From: a bacterium HR08
Lineage (GTDB): Bacteria; Acidobacteriota; Blastocatellia; HR10
NCBI GenBank assembly: GCA_002898775.1
Contig: BEHK01000013.1
Span: 1-34,156, forward strand
DNA length: 34,156 bases
Reading direction: 5' to 3'
The notes under the pieces were generated by a model, which saw only the letters and a program-made list of their open reading frames with translations, was not told the DNA's origin and searched no databases. Positions 1 to 8,043 of the stretch are shown here, one piece after another (positions within the stretch are counted from its first letter, which is position 1; each line of letters starts with the position of its first letter). Made by a program: the position numbers and the translations under genes.

Positions 1-1218
1 GTGCACGGTGGTGAAGACCAGATGCCCCGTGAGCGCCGACTGGATGGCGATCTGCGCCGTCTCCGGATCGCGAATCTCGCCGACCATGATCTTGTCCGGG
101 TCATGCCGCAGGATCGAGCGCAAGCCCCGGGCGAAGGTGAGCCCTTTCTTCTCGTTGACTTGGATCTGCGTCACGCCTTTCAGTTGATACTCCACCGGGT
201 CCTCGATGGTGATGATCTTCTCCTCCCCCGTTCGGATCTCATTGATGGCCGCATAGAGCGTCGTCGTCTTGCCCGAGCCGGTGGGTCCGGTGACGAGGAT
301 CATCCCATACGGCTCGCGGATGAAATGCCGGAATTTTCGCAACGTCTCGGCGTCGAATCCGAGCACATCCAGGCGCAGGTCGCGGAATTTCTCGCTGAGC
401 TGCTCCTTGTCGAGGATGCGGATGACGGCATCTTCGCCGTGAATGGTCGGTATGATCGAGACGCGGAAATCAATGGTGCGCCCGCGCACGCGCACGCGGA
501 ACCGGCCATCTTGCGGGATGCGCCGCTCAGCGATGTCCAGTTCCGACATCACCTTGATGCGCGAGATGATCGTCTGATGATGCTGAATGTCAATGGGCGG
601 TCCCGCCGGGTAGAGCACACCGTCAATGCGGTATTTGATCACGACCTCCGAAGCATGCGTCTCAATGTGAATATCGCTGGCGCGCCGCTCCAGGGCCGTC
701 AGGATGACCGAATCCACAAGCTTCACAATCGGGCTCATCTCCCGATCGCCCATCAGGCGATCCAGGTCCAGGTCCTCCTCCCCCTGCTCGGTCTCCTTCA
801 CGAGCGCCACGCGCAGATGCTCGGTCGTCTCATCCAGGACGCGCTGCGAGGCATCGCCGCGCGTGAGCACAGATTCGATCGCCGAGGGGGTCGCCACCAC
901 CCAGCGCACCTTCTCCCTCAACCGCGCGCGAATCTCATCCAGACGTTCCAGATCCGTGGGATCGGCGACGGCCACAAGCAGCACGTCCCCCTCCCGTCGA
1001 ACGGGGACGAAGCGATATTGCACCATCAGCTCGACCGGGAGAAGTCGCAGCAATTCCTGATCCAGGCGCACGCGCGTGAGATCGAGAAACGGCAGCCGAT
1101 ACCGTTCGGCCAAGCGGCGCGCGCGTTGCTCTTCGACCAACGGATCCGCGACCGTCGCGGCGGCCGCCCCGTTCTTCGCGCTCAAGGCCTCAAAATAGGC
1201 GTTCGTGTTCTCGCCCAT
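1..1218 (-). CDS. pilB: Type IV pilus / type II secretion assembly ATPase (PilB/GspE), 3' end missing
   Basis: Cytoplasmic hexameric ATPase that powers extension of a pilus or pseudopilus. 406 codons are visible from ATG 1218, and the frame stays open through base 1, so the C-terminal ~150 residues of a usual ~560-aa PilB lie outside the window. An N-terminal GspE-N-like domain (about residues 20-130) comes first. The catalytic core contains the Walker A motif GPTGSGKTTTLYA (near residues 305-317), the Asp-box/Walker B stretch DPDKIMVGEIRD, and the family motif LTGHLVFTTVH just before the edge. The N-terminal domain shows no MshEN-type cyclic-di-GMP motif. A strong ribosome site (GGAGGAG) precedes the start. 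The gene follows pilC by 16 bp as the last visible gene of the pilN-O-P-pseudopilin-C-B operon. PilB rather than retraction ATPase PilT is favoured by the N-terminal domain and the partner genes; a GspE-type secretion role is not excluded. Confidence 0.93.
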   Translation of the reverse strand, partial: MGENTNAYFEALSAKNGAAAATVADPLVEEQRARRLAERYRLPFLDLTRVRLDQELLRLLPVELMVQYRFVPVRREGDVLLVAVADPTDLERLDEIRARLREKVRWVVATPSAIESVLTRGDASQRVLDETTEHLRVALVKETEQGEEDLDLDRLMGDREMSPIVKLVDSVILTALERRASDIHIETHASEVVIKYRIDGVLYPAGPPIDIQHHQTIISRIKVMSELDIAERRIPQDGRFRVRVRGRTIDFRVSIIPTIHGEDAVIRILDKEQLSEKFRDLRLDVLGFDAETLRKFRHFIREPYGMILVTGPTGSGKTTTLYAAINEIRTGEEKIITIEDPVEYQLKGVTQIQVNEKKGLTFARGLRSILRHDPDKIMVGEIRDPETAQIAIQSALTGHLVFTTVH

Positions 1219-1234
1219 AGGTCTCCTCCTCTCC

Positions 1235-2446
1235 TCATCTCGCCCCCAAGGTCGAGATGAAGGTGAAGAGCGGCAGATACATGGACAGCAGGACGAAGGT
1301 CACCAATCCGGCCATCAGCACGAGCATGATGGGCTGGATGAGCGTCGTCACCTGATTGAGCTTCACCTCCAGCTCGGCATCATAGAAATTGGCCAGCTCG
1401 TCGAGCATCTCCTTGAGGCTTCCGGCCCGTTCGCCGACGCGCACGATGTCAATGGCCAGGGGGGGGAGCCACCCCGCTTCCGCCAAGCTGTCGGCGACGG
1501 CTTGCCCTTCTTGAAGGCGGCGCAGGACGACGCCCGACGTGCGCGCGAGCACGCGATTGGTGAGCGTCTCACTCGCCACGCGGAAGGATTCGACCAAGGT
1601 GATCCCCCCTCGCAAGAGCGTCGCCAGGCTGCGCGCCAGTTGCGCCACGGCCAGATCGCGCACGATGGGTCCGACGATCGGCAGCTTCAAGATCAGGGCA
1701 TCCAGCGCCGCGCGCCCACCCTCGGTCCGCCGCCAGAGCATCAGCCCGACGATCAGAGCGAGGAGAGCCGGAAGGCCCCACACGAGGTTCTCCCTCACGC
1801 CCTGCCCGACGGCCAGGACGATCTGGGTGATGACGGGCAGCTCCCCGCCGAAATCTTCGTAGACGAGGCGAAAGCGCGGGATCACGAAGCCGGTCATCAC
1901 GGCGACCAACCCGATCAAAGAGCACAACAGGAAGATCGGATAGGTCGTCGCCGCGCGCACCCGTCGCTTGAGCGCCACCATCTGCTTCGTATAAGCGACA
2001 TACCGCAGGAGCATCTCATCGAGATTCCCCGAGCGCTCCCCGGCCAGCACGGCGGCGATGTACAAACGGGGGAAGACGTCGCCCCGCGAGGCGAACGCCT
2101 GCGACAGCAAGGCCCCCTCGCGAATGCGCTCCTCGACATCGCGCAGCGCGCTCCGCAGCACGGGATGGCTCTGCCGCCGCGCCAGCATGCTGATGGCCTG
2201 CAGAACGGGCAATCCGGCCCGAACCAGCGCCGCGAGCTGCTGGTTGAAGTGGAGGAAATCCTCCAGCTTCACCCGACCGAGCGAGAACCGCCACGTCCAC
2301 GTCGAACGCCCTCGCTGCGCGAGGGTGAAGACGCGGTACCCCTCGCGCTCCAGTCGCTGCCGCGCTTCCTCTGGGCTCACGGCTTCGACCTTGCGCAGGA
2401 CGATCTCTCCCGAGGGCGTGCCGACGCGAAAGACATATTCCGCCAT
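1235..2446 (-). CDS. pilC: Inner-membrane platform protein PilC/GspF
   Basis: Polytopic platform protein that couples the PilB ATPase to pilin assembly in the inner membrane. Its 403 residues match the usual length. It has the duplicated GspF architecture: one cytoplasmic helical domain at about residues 66-190 (motif QLAALVRAGLPVLQAI) and a second at about 267-390 (motif LATLLRGGITLVESF), each followed by hydrophobic segments. These segments lie near residues 168-190, 218-238 and 375-397. The start is ATG 2446. Its Shine-Dalgarno sequence (GGTGAG) contains the TGA stop of the upstream pseudopilin gene, so the two genes are probably translationally coupled. It sits between the pseudopilin and pilB genes, as expected for a type IV pilus or type II-like machine. 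Confidence 0.94.
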   Translation of the reverse strand: MAEYVFRVGTPSGEIVLRKVEAVSPEEARQRLEREGYRVFTLAQRGRSTWTWRFSLGRVKLEDFLHFNQQLAALVRAGLPVLQAISMLARRQSHPVLRSALRDVEERIREGALLSQAFASRGDVFPRLYIAAVLAGERSGNLDEMLLRYVAYTKQMVALKRRVRAATTYPIFLLCSLIGLVAVMTGFVIPRFRLVYEDFGGELPVITQIVLAVGQGVRENLVWGLPALLALIVGLMLWRRTEGGRAALDALILKLPIVGPIVRDLAVAQLARSLATLLRGGITLVESFRVASETLTNRVLARTSGVVLRRLQEGQAVADSLAEAGWLPPLAIDIVRVGERAGSLKEMLDELANFYDAELEVKLNQVTTLIQPIMLVLMAGLVTFVLLSMYLPLFTFISTLGAR

Positions 2447-2453
2447 AGTGCGC

Positions 2454-3329
2454 TCACCGCCGAATCGTTCCGGGCTGAGCCGGGGGCCCTTGCTGCGGCA
2501 CCACGCGGCGCGGCCCGACGATCCCCCCCTGGAGCATGCGCGCCAAGGGATCGCTCGGGAACATCACTGGGTTCAAGACCGCGCGAACGCGCGCCTCCCC
2601 AACGGCCACCGGCAAGACCGGGATGAAGACGAAGGGCCAGTCGCTATAGCGATCCAAACCGTAATAGACCCGCACGGTCTTCTTCTCGCTCCGGCTCACC
2701 ACGCCGAGGATCACCCCCACTCCCCCTTCCCCTTGACTGAGAGCGTCCGAGGGAGACGCGGGCATAATCCCAACCTCTCCCGCTCCTGAACGAGGGACGT
2801 TCCCTCCGGGCGTCCCAGGCGAACCGGGACGCGTCGGCCGCGGACGCTGTCGCCCGGGCAGCGTGAGCCTCGTTCCCGGCTGGAGGAATTGCAGGAGCAT
2901 GGGATTGGCCGGCTGCCCGATGCTCTCCAAATATGCTTCGACGAAGCGCCGCAGCACAGGGTCGCCCGGCCGCACGACCTTCCACTCTTCATTGGTCATC
3001 GGATCAATGAGCGCCGAGGGACGCAGGAAGCGCACCCGGCGCATCCCTCGCGGCGTTTGAACGACGAATCCGCGCACCAGCTCTTCCAACGAGGAGGGGT
3101 ACCGACCGGTCGTCTGAAAATACCGCGCGATGGCGTCCACGATCTGCTGGCCGCGAAAGAGCATCTCCTCCTCGCGCTCGCGCTGCATCTGCCGCGCCAG
3201 ATGCGGCACATACCCGGCGATGAGAATCGCCATCACGGTCATCGCCGCAATGAGCGCCAGCAGCGCATATCCGCGAGCCGAAGCGCGCGATCTCATTCGT
3301 TCCTGCTCGAGGCGGTATGAGCGAGCCAT
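2454..3329 (-). CDS. GspG-like pseudopilin with a non-canonical prepilin motif
   Basis: A 291-residue protein with the layout of a type II secretion pseudopilin. It has a basic leader, a prepilin-like junction (RG/YALLALIAAM) at Gly20-Tyr21, one long hydrophobic helix to about residue 45, and then a GspG-like region with the motif YFQTTGRYPSSLEELV. The C-terminal half (about 150-291) is rich in Pro, Gly and Arg and resembles nothing I recognise. The residue at mature position +5, normally Glu, is Ala25. That loss is known from tip-type minor pseudopilins such as GspK. The start ATG 3329 has a ribosome site (GGTGAGG) that includes the upstream stop codon; Met12 is a possible later start giving a shorter leader. 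It is probably a minor subunit of the machine encoded by this operon; whether it is cleaved by prepilin peptidase is uncertain. Confidence 0.82.
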   Translation of the reverse strand: MARSYRLEQERMRSRASARGYALLALIAAMTVMAILIAGYVPHLARQMQREREEEMLFRGQQIVDAIARYFQTTGRYPSSLEELVRGFVVQTPRGMRRVRFLRPSALIDPMTNEEWKVVRPGDPVLRRFVEAYLESIGQPANPMLLQFLQPGTRLTLPGRQRPRPTRPGSPGTPGGNVPRSGAGEVGIMPASPSDALSQGEGGVGVILGVVSRSEKKTVRVYYGLDRYSDWPFVFIPVLPVAVGEARVRAVLNPVMFPSDPLARMLQGGIVGPRRVVPQQGPPAQPGTIRR

Positions 3330-3333
3330 CGCC

Positions 3334-4422
3334 TCACCAGTTCCGATTCGGTCGGCCTCTCAACTGCTGAAGCTGTTGCTGAAGGCGTTGCCGGATCTGC
3401 TGTGGCGTCAACGGTTGTCCTTGCGGCCCCTGAAGCGGTTGAGGCTGTTGCTTCGGCAACAACTCCGGCGATTCCTCAGGCGGCGCTTGCTCGGGTAGCG
3501 CCTCTTCCTCTTCAGCGTTCATCTCCTCCATCTGCTGCCGCAGGCGCTCCTGGATGAGCCGCCGACGATCAAAAGGCGTCATCACCGTCGGAGAGGGCGC
3601 GGGAGTCGCAGCCGCCGTCTGCACCGTCTCCATCTCCACACGATGCGTGACGCCCAAGAACACGTCCTGAATCATCACGTGCGTGTCCGAAGCCGTGAGG
3701 ACGCGCCAGCGATTCCCCTTTCGCGGATCCACGAGCTGACCCACGCGAACGGCATATCGGTCCTCACCGTTGGCGAGGAACACGAGGTCATCAATGCGCC
3801 CCACGTATTTGTACTCGGGGGCCGGAGGCTCCAGAACAGAGAGCGTCAGGGGAGCGGAGAAATCCCCTCGATCATTGCGCACGAGGATCGTCAGTTTCCC
3901 CGGCGCGCTGAACCATTGGCGACCAACGGTCGCTTTCAACTCCGTGGGACTGACGCGTTCGGTCGGTTGCTCCCGCCCGTTGACGAAGATGCGCGCATCT
4001 TCGGGAAAGCGATCCCCACGCACGTGCAAGACGACGTCCCCTGTGCGCGCATACACGGATTCGGGCGAGAGCGAAGTCACGCGGATCGTGGGCGGCGGTC
4101 CCTCGGGTTCCTTGGGGGCGACCGGGGCCGGAGGGACGTAATAGACGAAGATGTTGCGACCGACCTCCGCCGGAGCGCTCCGCGCTTGCTCCAGGGCGAA
4201 GAGTGGCAACGGTCGAAAGCCCTCTTCGGTTGATACGACCCCGCCTGACGGAGGCGCTGAGGAACGCGCCGCGCGATGCCCTCCGGTCGGCACCGCCGAT
4301 CCCGCACGACTGGAAGTCGTCCGTCCCAGATCGGAGTCAGATGTTCGAAGCCAGAAGATGAGCAGGACGGCGAGCACCGCGCTCAAGATCGCGAGTCGCT
4401 TCTTGTCCGCGTGTCTCGTCAT
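3334..4422 (-). CDS. Membrane-anchored TIG-domain protein with a PilP/GspC-like C-terminal domain
   Basis: 362 residues occupying the pilP position of the operon. The N-terminal anchor helix spans about residues 9-25 after a basic start. A Ser/Pro linker ends in the short motif GRNIFVYYVPP, typical of PilP/GspC-type inner-membrane proteins. Residues 112-197 read as an IPT/TIG immunoglobulin-like domain (motifs SPESVYARTGD and VLHVRGDRFPEDARIFVNG). Residues 204-268 form a PilP/GspC-homology-like beta domain (VGRIDDLVFLANGEDRYAVRVG). The tail from about 285 is Gln/Glu/Pro-rich with possible coiled coil. ATG 4422 overlaps the pilO stop by 4 bp. Inferred role: it links the PilN/PilO inner-membrane ring to an outer-membrane secretin. 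The TIG insertion is unusual for PilP; the assignment is by position and weak motif similarity. Confidence 0.75.
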   Translation of the reverse strand: MTRHADKKRLAILSAVLAVLLIFWLRTSDSDLGRTTSSRAGSAVPTGGHRAARSSAPPSGGVVSTEEGFRPLPLFALEQARSAPAEVGRNIFVYYVPPAPVAPKEPEGPPPTIRVTSLSPESVYARTGDVVLHVRGDRFPEDARIFVNGREQPTERVSPTELKATVGRQWFSAPGKLTILVRNDRGDFSAPLTLSVLEPPAPEYKYVGRIDDLVFLANGEDRYAVRVGQLVDPRKGNRWRVLTASDTHVMIQDVFLGVTHRVEMETVQTAAATPAPSPTVMTPFDRRRLIQERLRQQMEEMNAEEEEALPEQAPPEESPELLPKQQPQPLQGPQGQPLTPQQIRQRLQQQLQQLRGRPNRNW

Positions 4423-5111
4423 GAGGTTTCCCCTCCTGACCGCCGGAAGTAGGCGGAGACGGTGATCTCCAAGGAGATGGCCCCTCCGGACGCCGCCGCC
4501 GGACGCGGCCCGCCTCGTTCCTCCACGCTCTTGAGCGCGAGCGATTCCACGATGAGCAAGAGCGAACTGCGCTCGAGGGCCGCCAGGAAGCGCCGCACAT
4601 TCGCATATTCGCCGCTCACGGTGAAGGAGAGGCGCAATCCCGGATAAAAGCTCCGTCCACCGGATCGCGCGAGGCCACCCGCCCCCGCCCGGACCTCGGC
4701 CTCCTCCATCGGATTGAACATGATATCGGAGGAGAGCAGCAAGCCGCTTTCGCGCGCGATGCGATTCACCTCAGTGAGCACACGCGCGAGGCCGACGTCC
4801 GAATCCGAGAGATAAGCCTGCTCAAATCGCCGGAGGCTCTGGCGGACGGCTTCCGGCGTCGGGGCCTCCGCGCGGGCGTTGGCCCGCACAGTCGCTACGC
4901 GCTGTCGGAGCAGGGCGATCGTCTCTTGATGCTCCCGAAACTGTTGCTCCAGCACCTCCACGGCCCGCCGATGGCGCTCGACGTTCCAGAAGAGAGCGCC
5001 CACCGCCGCCAAGGCGGCCAGAGCCCCGAGCGCGAGGAACAGCCGAACGACGTCCTTTCGCTTCGCCCGCCACAGGCCCCCATTTCGGAGCACGAAGACC
5101 GGAGCACTCAT
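4419..5111 (-). CDS. pilO: Type IV pilus alignment protein PilO
   Basis: 230-residue bitopic inner-membrane protein. A short cytoplasmic N-terminus is followed by one TM helix (about residues 23-44), a coiled-coil stretch (about 45-80), and a periplasmic ferredoxin-like domain. The domain carries the PilO signature YPGLRLSFTVSGEYANVRRF at about residues 155-175. The protein pairs with PilN to form the alignment ring between platform and secretin. ATG 5111 lies 3 bp after the pilN stop, and the gene overlaps the next gene by 4 bp, so the operon is tightly coupled. Length and topology agree with PilO; GspM is the type II equivalent and cannot be excluded from sequence alone. Confidence 0.85.
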   Translation of the reverse strand: MSAPVFVLRNGGLWRAKRKDVVRLFLALGALAALAAVGALFWNVERHRRAVEVLEQQFREHQETIALLRQRVATVRANARAEAPTPEAVRQSLRRFEQAYLSDSDVGLARVLTEVNRIARESGLLLSSDIMFNPMEEAEVRAGAGGLARSGGRSFYPGLRLSFTVSGEYANVRRFLAALERSSLLLIVESLALKSVEERGGPRPAAASGGAISLEITVSAYFRRSGGETS

Positions 5112-5114
5112 GGC

Positions 5115-5717
5115 CTACGCTCCAGAGCCCCGAGGTTCAGGGAAGTACGTCACCTCCAGTTCGTACTCGACCTCCTCGGTGCCCTCTAAGAAGCTCTGCT
5201 TCCTCGGTCGAAAGTCCCGAAAGCGTCCGGAGGCGCGCAGCCGCTCCATCACCTGAAGCACATCCTCGAATCTTCGACCGATCAGCGTGAGAGAGAGGCG
5301 AACCGGGGCGCGCCCGGGATTCAACACATCCGCGGCCATGGACTCCTCCGGAGCGACGCGAATCGTCGTCACGCGAGCGTCAGCGACGAGGCTGCGCTCG
5401 ATGTCTTGCAACAGGCGCGACCAGGGGAAGAGGCGCCGTTCGATCAAATGGGCAGCGGCGCGCAACGCCTCGCGTTCCAGCGGCGAGAGCTGCTCGGGCG
5501 CGACCGGCGGAGGGATCTGCTGCCGAAGGTGTCGGATCTCCCCCTCCTGCTGTCGCACGCGCTCGCTCAGAGCCGCTGCCTGTCGGATGAAACTCTGCGC
5601 TCGGGCCGCGAGCATCACGCTCACCCCCAGGCAGACGCCGATCAGCAAGCCGAAGCCCGCGATCCAGGCGCGGCGATTGTGGAAGGGCTCACTGGCCAAG
5701 TTCAACCACACGCGCAT
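5115..5717 (-). CDS. pilN: Type IV pilus assembly protein PilN
   Basis: 200-residue bitopic protein and partner of PilO. The start is placed at ATG 5717 because the product then begins MRVWLNLASEPFHNRRAW, which matches the conserved PilN N-terminus (MIRINLA..PF.NRR). An AAGGCG ribosome site lies just upstream. An upstream in-frame TTG at 5801 would add 28 residues with no family similarity. A TM helix at about residues 20-40 is followed by a coiled coil and a periplasmic domain. PilN normally binds PilM through this N-terminal peptide, yet no pilM gene precedes it: the preceding gene is the ompA-like one, 136 bp away. Confidence 0.85.
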   Translation of the reverse strand: MRVWLNLASEPFHNRRAWIAGFGLLIGVCLGVSVMLAARAQSFIRQAAALSERVRQQEGEIRHLRQQIPPPVAPEQLSPLEREALRAAAHLIERRLFPWSRLLQDIERSLVADARVTTIRVAPEESMAADVLNPGRAPVRLSLTLIGRRFEDVLQVMERLRASGRFRDFRPRKQSFLEGTEEVEYELEVTYFPEPRGSGA

Positions 5718-5809
5718 AATCGCCTTGTATGATACCACTTCCGCCACGTTCACCGTAAGCAGGGACGCCTCCGCCCGCAGAGAGTTCCAAAATTTCGCCA
5801 AGATCGGCC

Positions 5810-5843
5810 CCCCTCTGGGCGACCCGCAGGCTGAGCAGAGGGG
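5810..5843. terminator. Inverted repeat after the ompA-like gene
   Basis: A perfect 8-bp inverted repeat, CCCCTCTG (5810-5817) and CAGAGGGG (5836-5843), with an 18-nt GC-rich loop. It lies 11 bp beyond the ompA-like stop codon and upstream of pilN. No T-run follows on either strand, so it is at best a non-canonical terminator or an mRNA-end stabiliser. It shares sequence with the hairpin at 24028-24062. Confidence 0.35.
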
Positions 5844-5853
5844 CGTCAGAGGA

Positions 5854-8031
5854 TCACCGCGGCATCTCGGCCCCCTCCGGGACGATCCACAGCTCCAGGC
5901 GGCGATTCATGCGCCGCTCCCCGCTCGGATGCGGTCGCGCAGGGCCGATAACCCGGATGATGATGCGCGCGGGATCAATGCGTCGGCGCGTGACCAGATA
6001 CGCGCGCGCGTTCTCCGCCCGACGTCGAGCCACGTCCCGCACCTCGCTCCGATCCGAGTAGGCCAGGATCACCAGACGCGCTCGCGGGTCACGCAGCAGA
6101 CGATCGGCCACATCGTCCAAGGCCGCCTTATGCTCGTTGGTGATGCGCGCGGCGTTCTGCGGGAAGAAGAGCTCGCCCGCGCGAATCGGCGTCGGACGCG
6201 GCAGTGCTTGCACGAGGATCGTGCGCGAATCCGAGTCCACCCCGCCACGCCCATCTTCCACACGGAGGGAGATCGTGACGGAAGCCGGCGGCGCGCCCGG
6301 ACCTGCCGTGAAGCCCGTCGTGTTGAGTCGCACCTCGGGACCGGTCCCTTCGATCGTGCCGAGCGAAGAAGACCAGATGTAGGTCAAGGGATCGCCGTCC
6401 GGATCGGTGGCGCGGGCGCGAATCGCCAGCAGATCGCCATCGGTGAATTGCCCGGCGACTTGCGGCGTCCCCACCACACTGATCTCAATCGCCTCGATGC
6501 GCGGCGGACGATTCGGCGGTGGCGGGGGCGGTGGCGGAGGCGCAGGCGCCAGCACCACGATCGTCTTGCTGGCCGTATCCGATCCCCCTCGACCATCATC
6601 CACCGTGACGGTCACCGTCACGCGAACGGGGGGCGCGCCGACGTTGGGATTGATCCCTCGGGTGTCGAGCGTGACGCTCGGGCCTGTCCCCGCAATCCGC
6701 CCCGCCGTCGTCTCCCACGTGTAGATGAGGAAATCCCCATCGGGGTCGTACGCGCGAGCCGTGAAATGCACCGGCTCGCCATCGGTCACCTGTTCCTTAT
6801 CCGCTTCCAGCGCCGTGATGACCGGAGGCCGATTCGGCGGAGGCGGCGTCGGACGCGCCCGACGACGTCCCAGACTCAGCGTGAGGACGAAGCCGTTCGC
6901 ATCATTCTTGTTCACGGTGACCAGGATCGGATCCTCGGAGAAGAAGGCGCGCCGGTCCGCGTTCGTCAAGAACAGGCGCCAGCCCCCACCCAGTTGAACC
7001 CGCCCCCCGCGCAACAGGAACCGCGCGCCGAGCACCAGGTCCATCGGGTTCACCGGATTGAGGTTTGGCGTCCCCCCGCCGACGAAGACCTTCGAGTTCA
7101 CCTCGGCCGTGTAGATCACCGACCGATGCACGCCCAGTTCGATCCCGGCATTGAGCCACAGCTCATCCCGACGATCGAGGATCTGCACGCCCGCGCGATG
7201 AACGCCTCCGGTGGCGATGTATCCGATGTTCTGATGGAGCCGCAGTCGCCCCTCCCACAAATTCTCGCTGACGATCAACACCGGTCCGCCATCCACAGCT
7301 CCTGCGCCGCGCCCGTGCGCGAGCGCCGAGAAATGGCGCGCCGAAGGCAATCGCAACAAGGCCGCCACGCCCCACGCGACACGACGATCCGAATCCGAGA
7401 GCGCGATCTTCATCCCCAGGGTGAAGTTCCCCAGTCCGTTCGAAGACATTCGCGGACCGCCCTCGTCGGCGAAGGGGAAGAAGGGGAAGTCGTTGTAGTA
7501 ACTTGGCCGATCAAACGGTCCAAATCCGGGAAACCGAAACGCCAGGGCACCAAGCGCCGGTAAGATCCCCCCGCCCGGCGCGCTCGTTCCGGGGAAGAAG
7601 GCCGTCCCGTCCTTCCCCCCTTGGGGCGGACCGAAAGCCCGAACGGGATCTGCCCCCGGTCCTCCGAAGCGCAAGCGTCCGAGATTGAAACCGCTCCCAC
7701 TCAAGAGAAATGGCTGGCGCGTCGTCACCTGCTGGAAGAAATCAATGTTGCCGAAGACCTCGATCCGATCCGTCAGCCCCAAGGTGAAGTTCACGGGGAT
7801 TTGGTTGACGTCTATATCTCCCGGGTCCCGATCGAAATTATTCCAGAAGACGCCCCAGGTCCATTCCCCCCGGCGAAGCGTACGCGCGCTGAATGTCCCG
7901 AAAAGTCCTGTGCTCGACCCTCCCATGACCGTCGAGGTCACCGATGAGGGTGAGCCGACTTGCTGTCCCCTGATCACACACACACCACCCCACAGCAGGA
8001 CGACCACGAGTATCACCGAGCCTCGTCTCAC
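5854..8031 (-). CDS. Chimeric OmpA-family outer-membrane protein (barrel-like region, two PKD/Ig-like domains, OmpA C-terminal domain)
   Basis: 725 residues. A signal peptide (about 1-22, ending RGQQ) is followed by a ~370-residue region rich in alternating aromatic/Gly strands that looks like an outer-membrane beta-barrel. Two PKD/cadherin-like repeats follow, each beginning NRPP and containing a YDPDGD or TDPDGDP motif and DDGRGG or EDGRGG. They span about residues 400-493 and 507-600 and are joined by a ten-proline linker. The C-terminal ~110 residues form an OmpA-like peptidoglycan-binding domain (FFPQNAA, AYSDRSE, RRAENARAYL, GERRMNRRLELW). Inferred role: an outer-membrane porin or adhesin tethered to peptidoglycan. 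The start is GTG 8031 with a strong GGAGGG site inside the mqnA stop region, so it is probably co-transcribed with mqnA (12-bp gap). Confidence 0.85.
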   Translation of the reverse strand: MRRGSVILVVVLLWGGVCVIRGQQVGSPSSVTSTVMGGSSTGLFGTFSARTLRRGEWTWGVFWNNFDRDPGDIDVNQIPVNFTLGLTDRIEVFGNIDFFQQVTTRQPFLLSGSGFNLGRLRFGGPGADPVRAFGPPQGGKDGTAFFPGTSAPGGGILPALGALAFRFPGFGPFDRPSYYNDFPFFPFADEGGPRMSSNGLGNFTLGMKIALSDSDRRVAWGVAALLRLPSARHFSALAHGRGAGAVDGGPVLIVSENLWEGRLRLHQNIGYIATGGVHRAGVQILDRRDELWLNAGIELGVHRSVIYTAEVNSKVFVGGGTPNLNPVNPMDLVLGARFLLRGGRVQLGGGWRLFLTNADRRAFFSEDPILVTVNKNDANGFVLTLSLGRRRARPTPPPPNRPPVITALEADKEQVTDGEPVHFTARAYDPDGDFLIYTWETTAGRIAGTGPSVTLDTRGINPNVGAPPVRVTVTVTVDDGRGGSDTASKTIVVLAPAPPPPPPPPPNRPPRIEAIEISVVGTPQVAGQFTDGDLLAIRARATDPDGDPLTYIWSSSLGTIEGTGPEVRLNTTGFTAGPGAPPASVTISLRVEDGRGGVDSDSRTILVQALPRPTPIRAGELFFPQNAARITNEHKAALDDVADRLLRDPRARLVILAYSDRSEVRDVARRRAENARAYLVTRRRIDPARIIIRVIGPARPHPSGERRMNRRLELWIVPEGAEMPR

Positions 8032-8043
8032 GGCACCCTCCTC

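Noticed and set aside
1-1260. Long open frame on the plus strand, antisense to pilB
   Set aside because: High G+C makes long antisense frames common. The minus strand shows an unmistakable PilB/GspE ATPase, and the plus product is a low-complexity Arg/His/Asp-rich shadow.
5718-5801. TTG start at 5801 for pilN, and a promoter (TTACGG-18-TATCAT) just before ATG 5717
   Set aside because: The extra 28 residues do not fit PilN. The promoter has a weak -35 and would leave only about five leader bases, cutting into the ribosome site.
6500-6560. GGC/GGT-rich tract resembling a tandem repeat or phase-variable tract
   Set aside because: It encodes the ten-proline linker between the two PKD-like domains of the ompA-like protein and is not a pure repeat.
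5287-7563. 758-codon plus-strand open frame across pilN and the ompA-like gene
   Set aside because: Antisense shadow rich in Arg; crosses two real genes and an intergenic gap; no recognisable domain.
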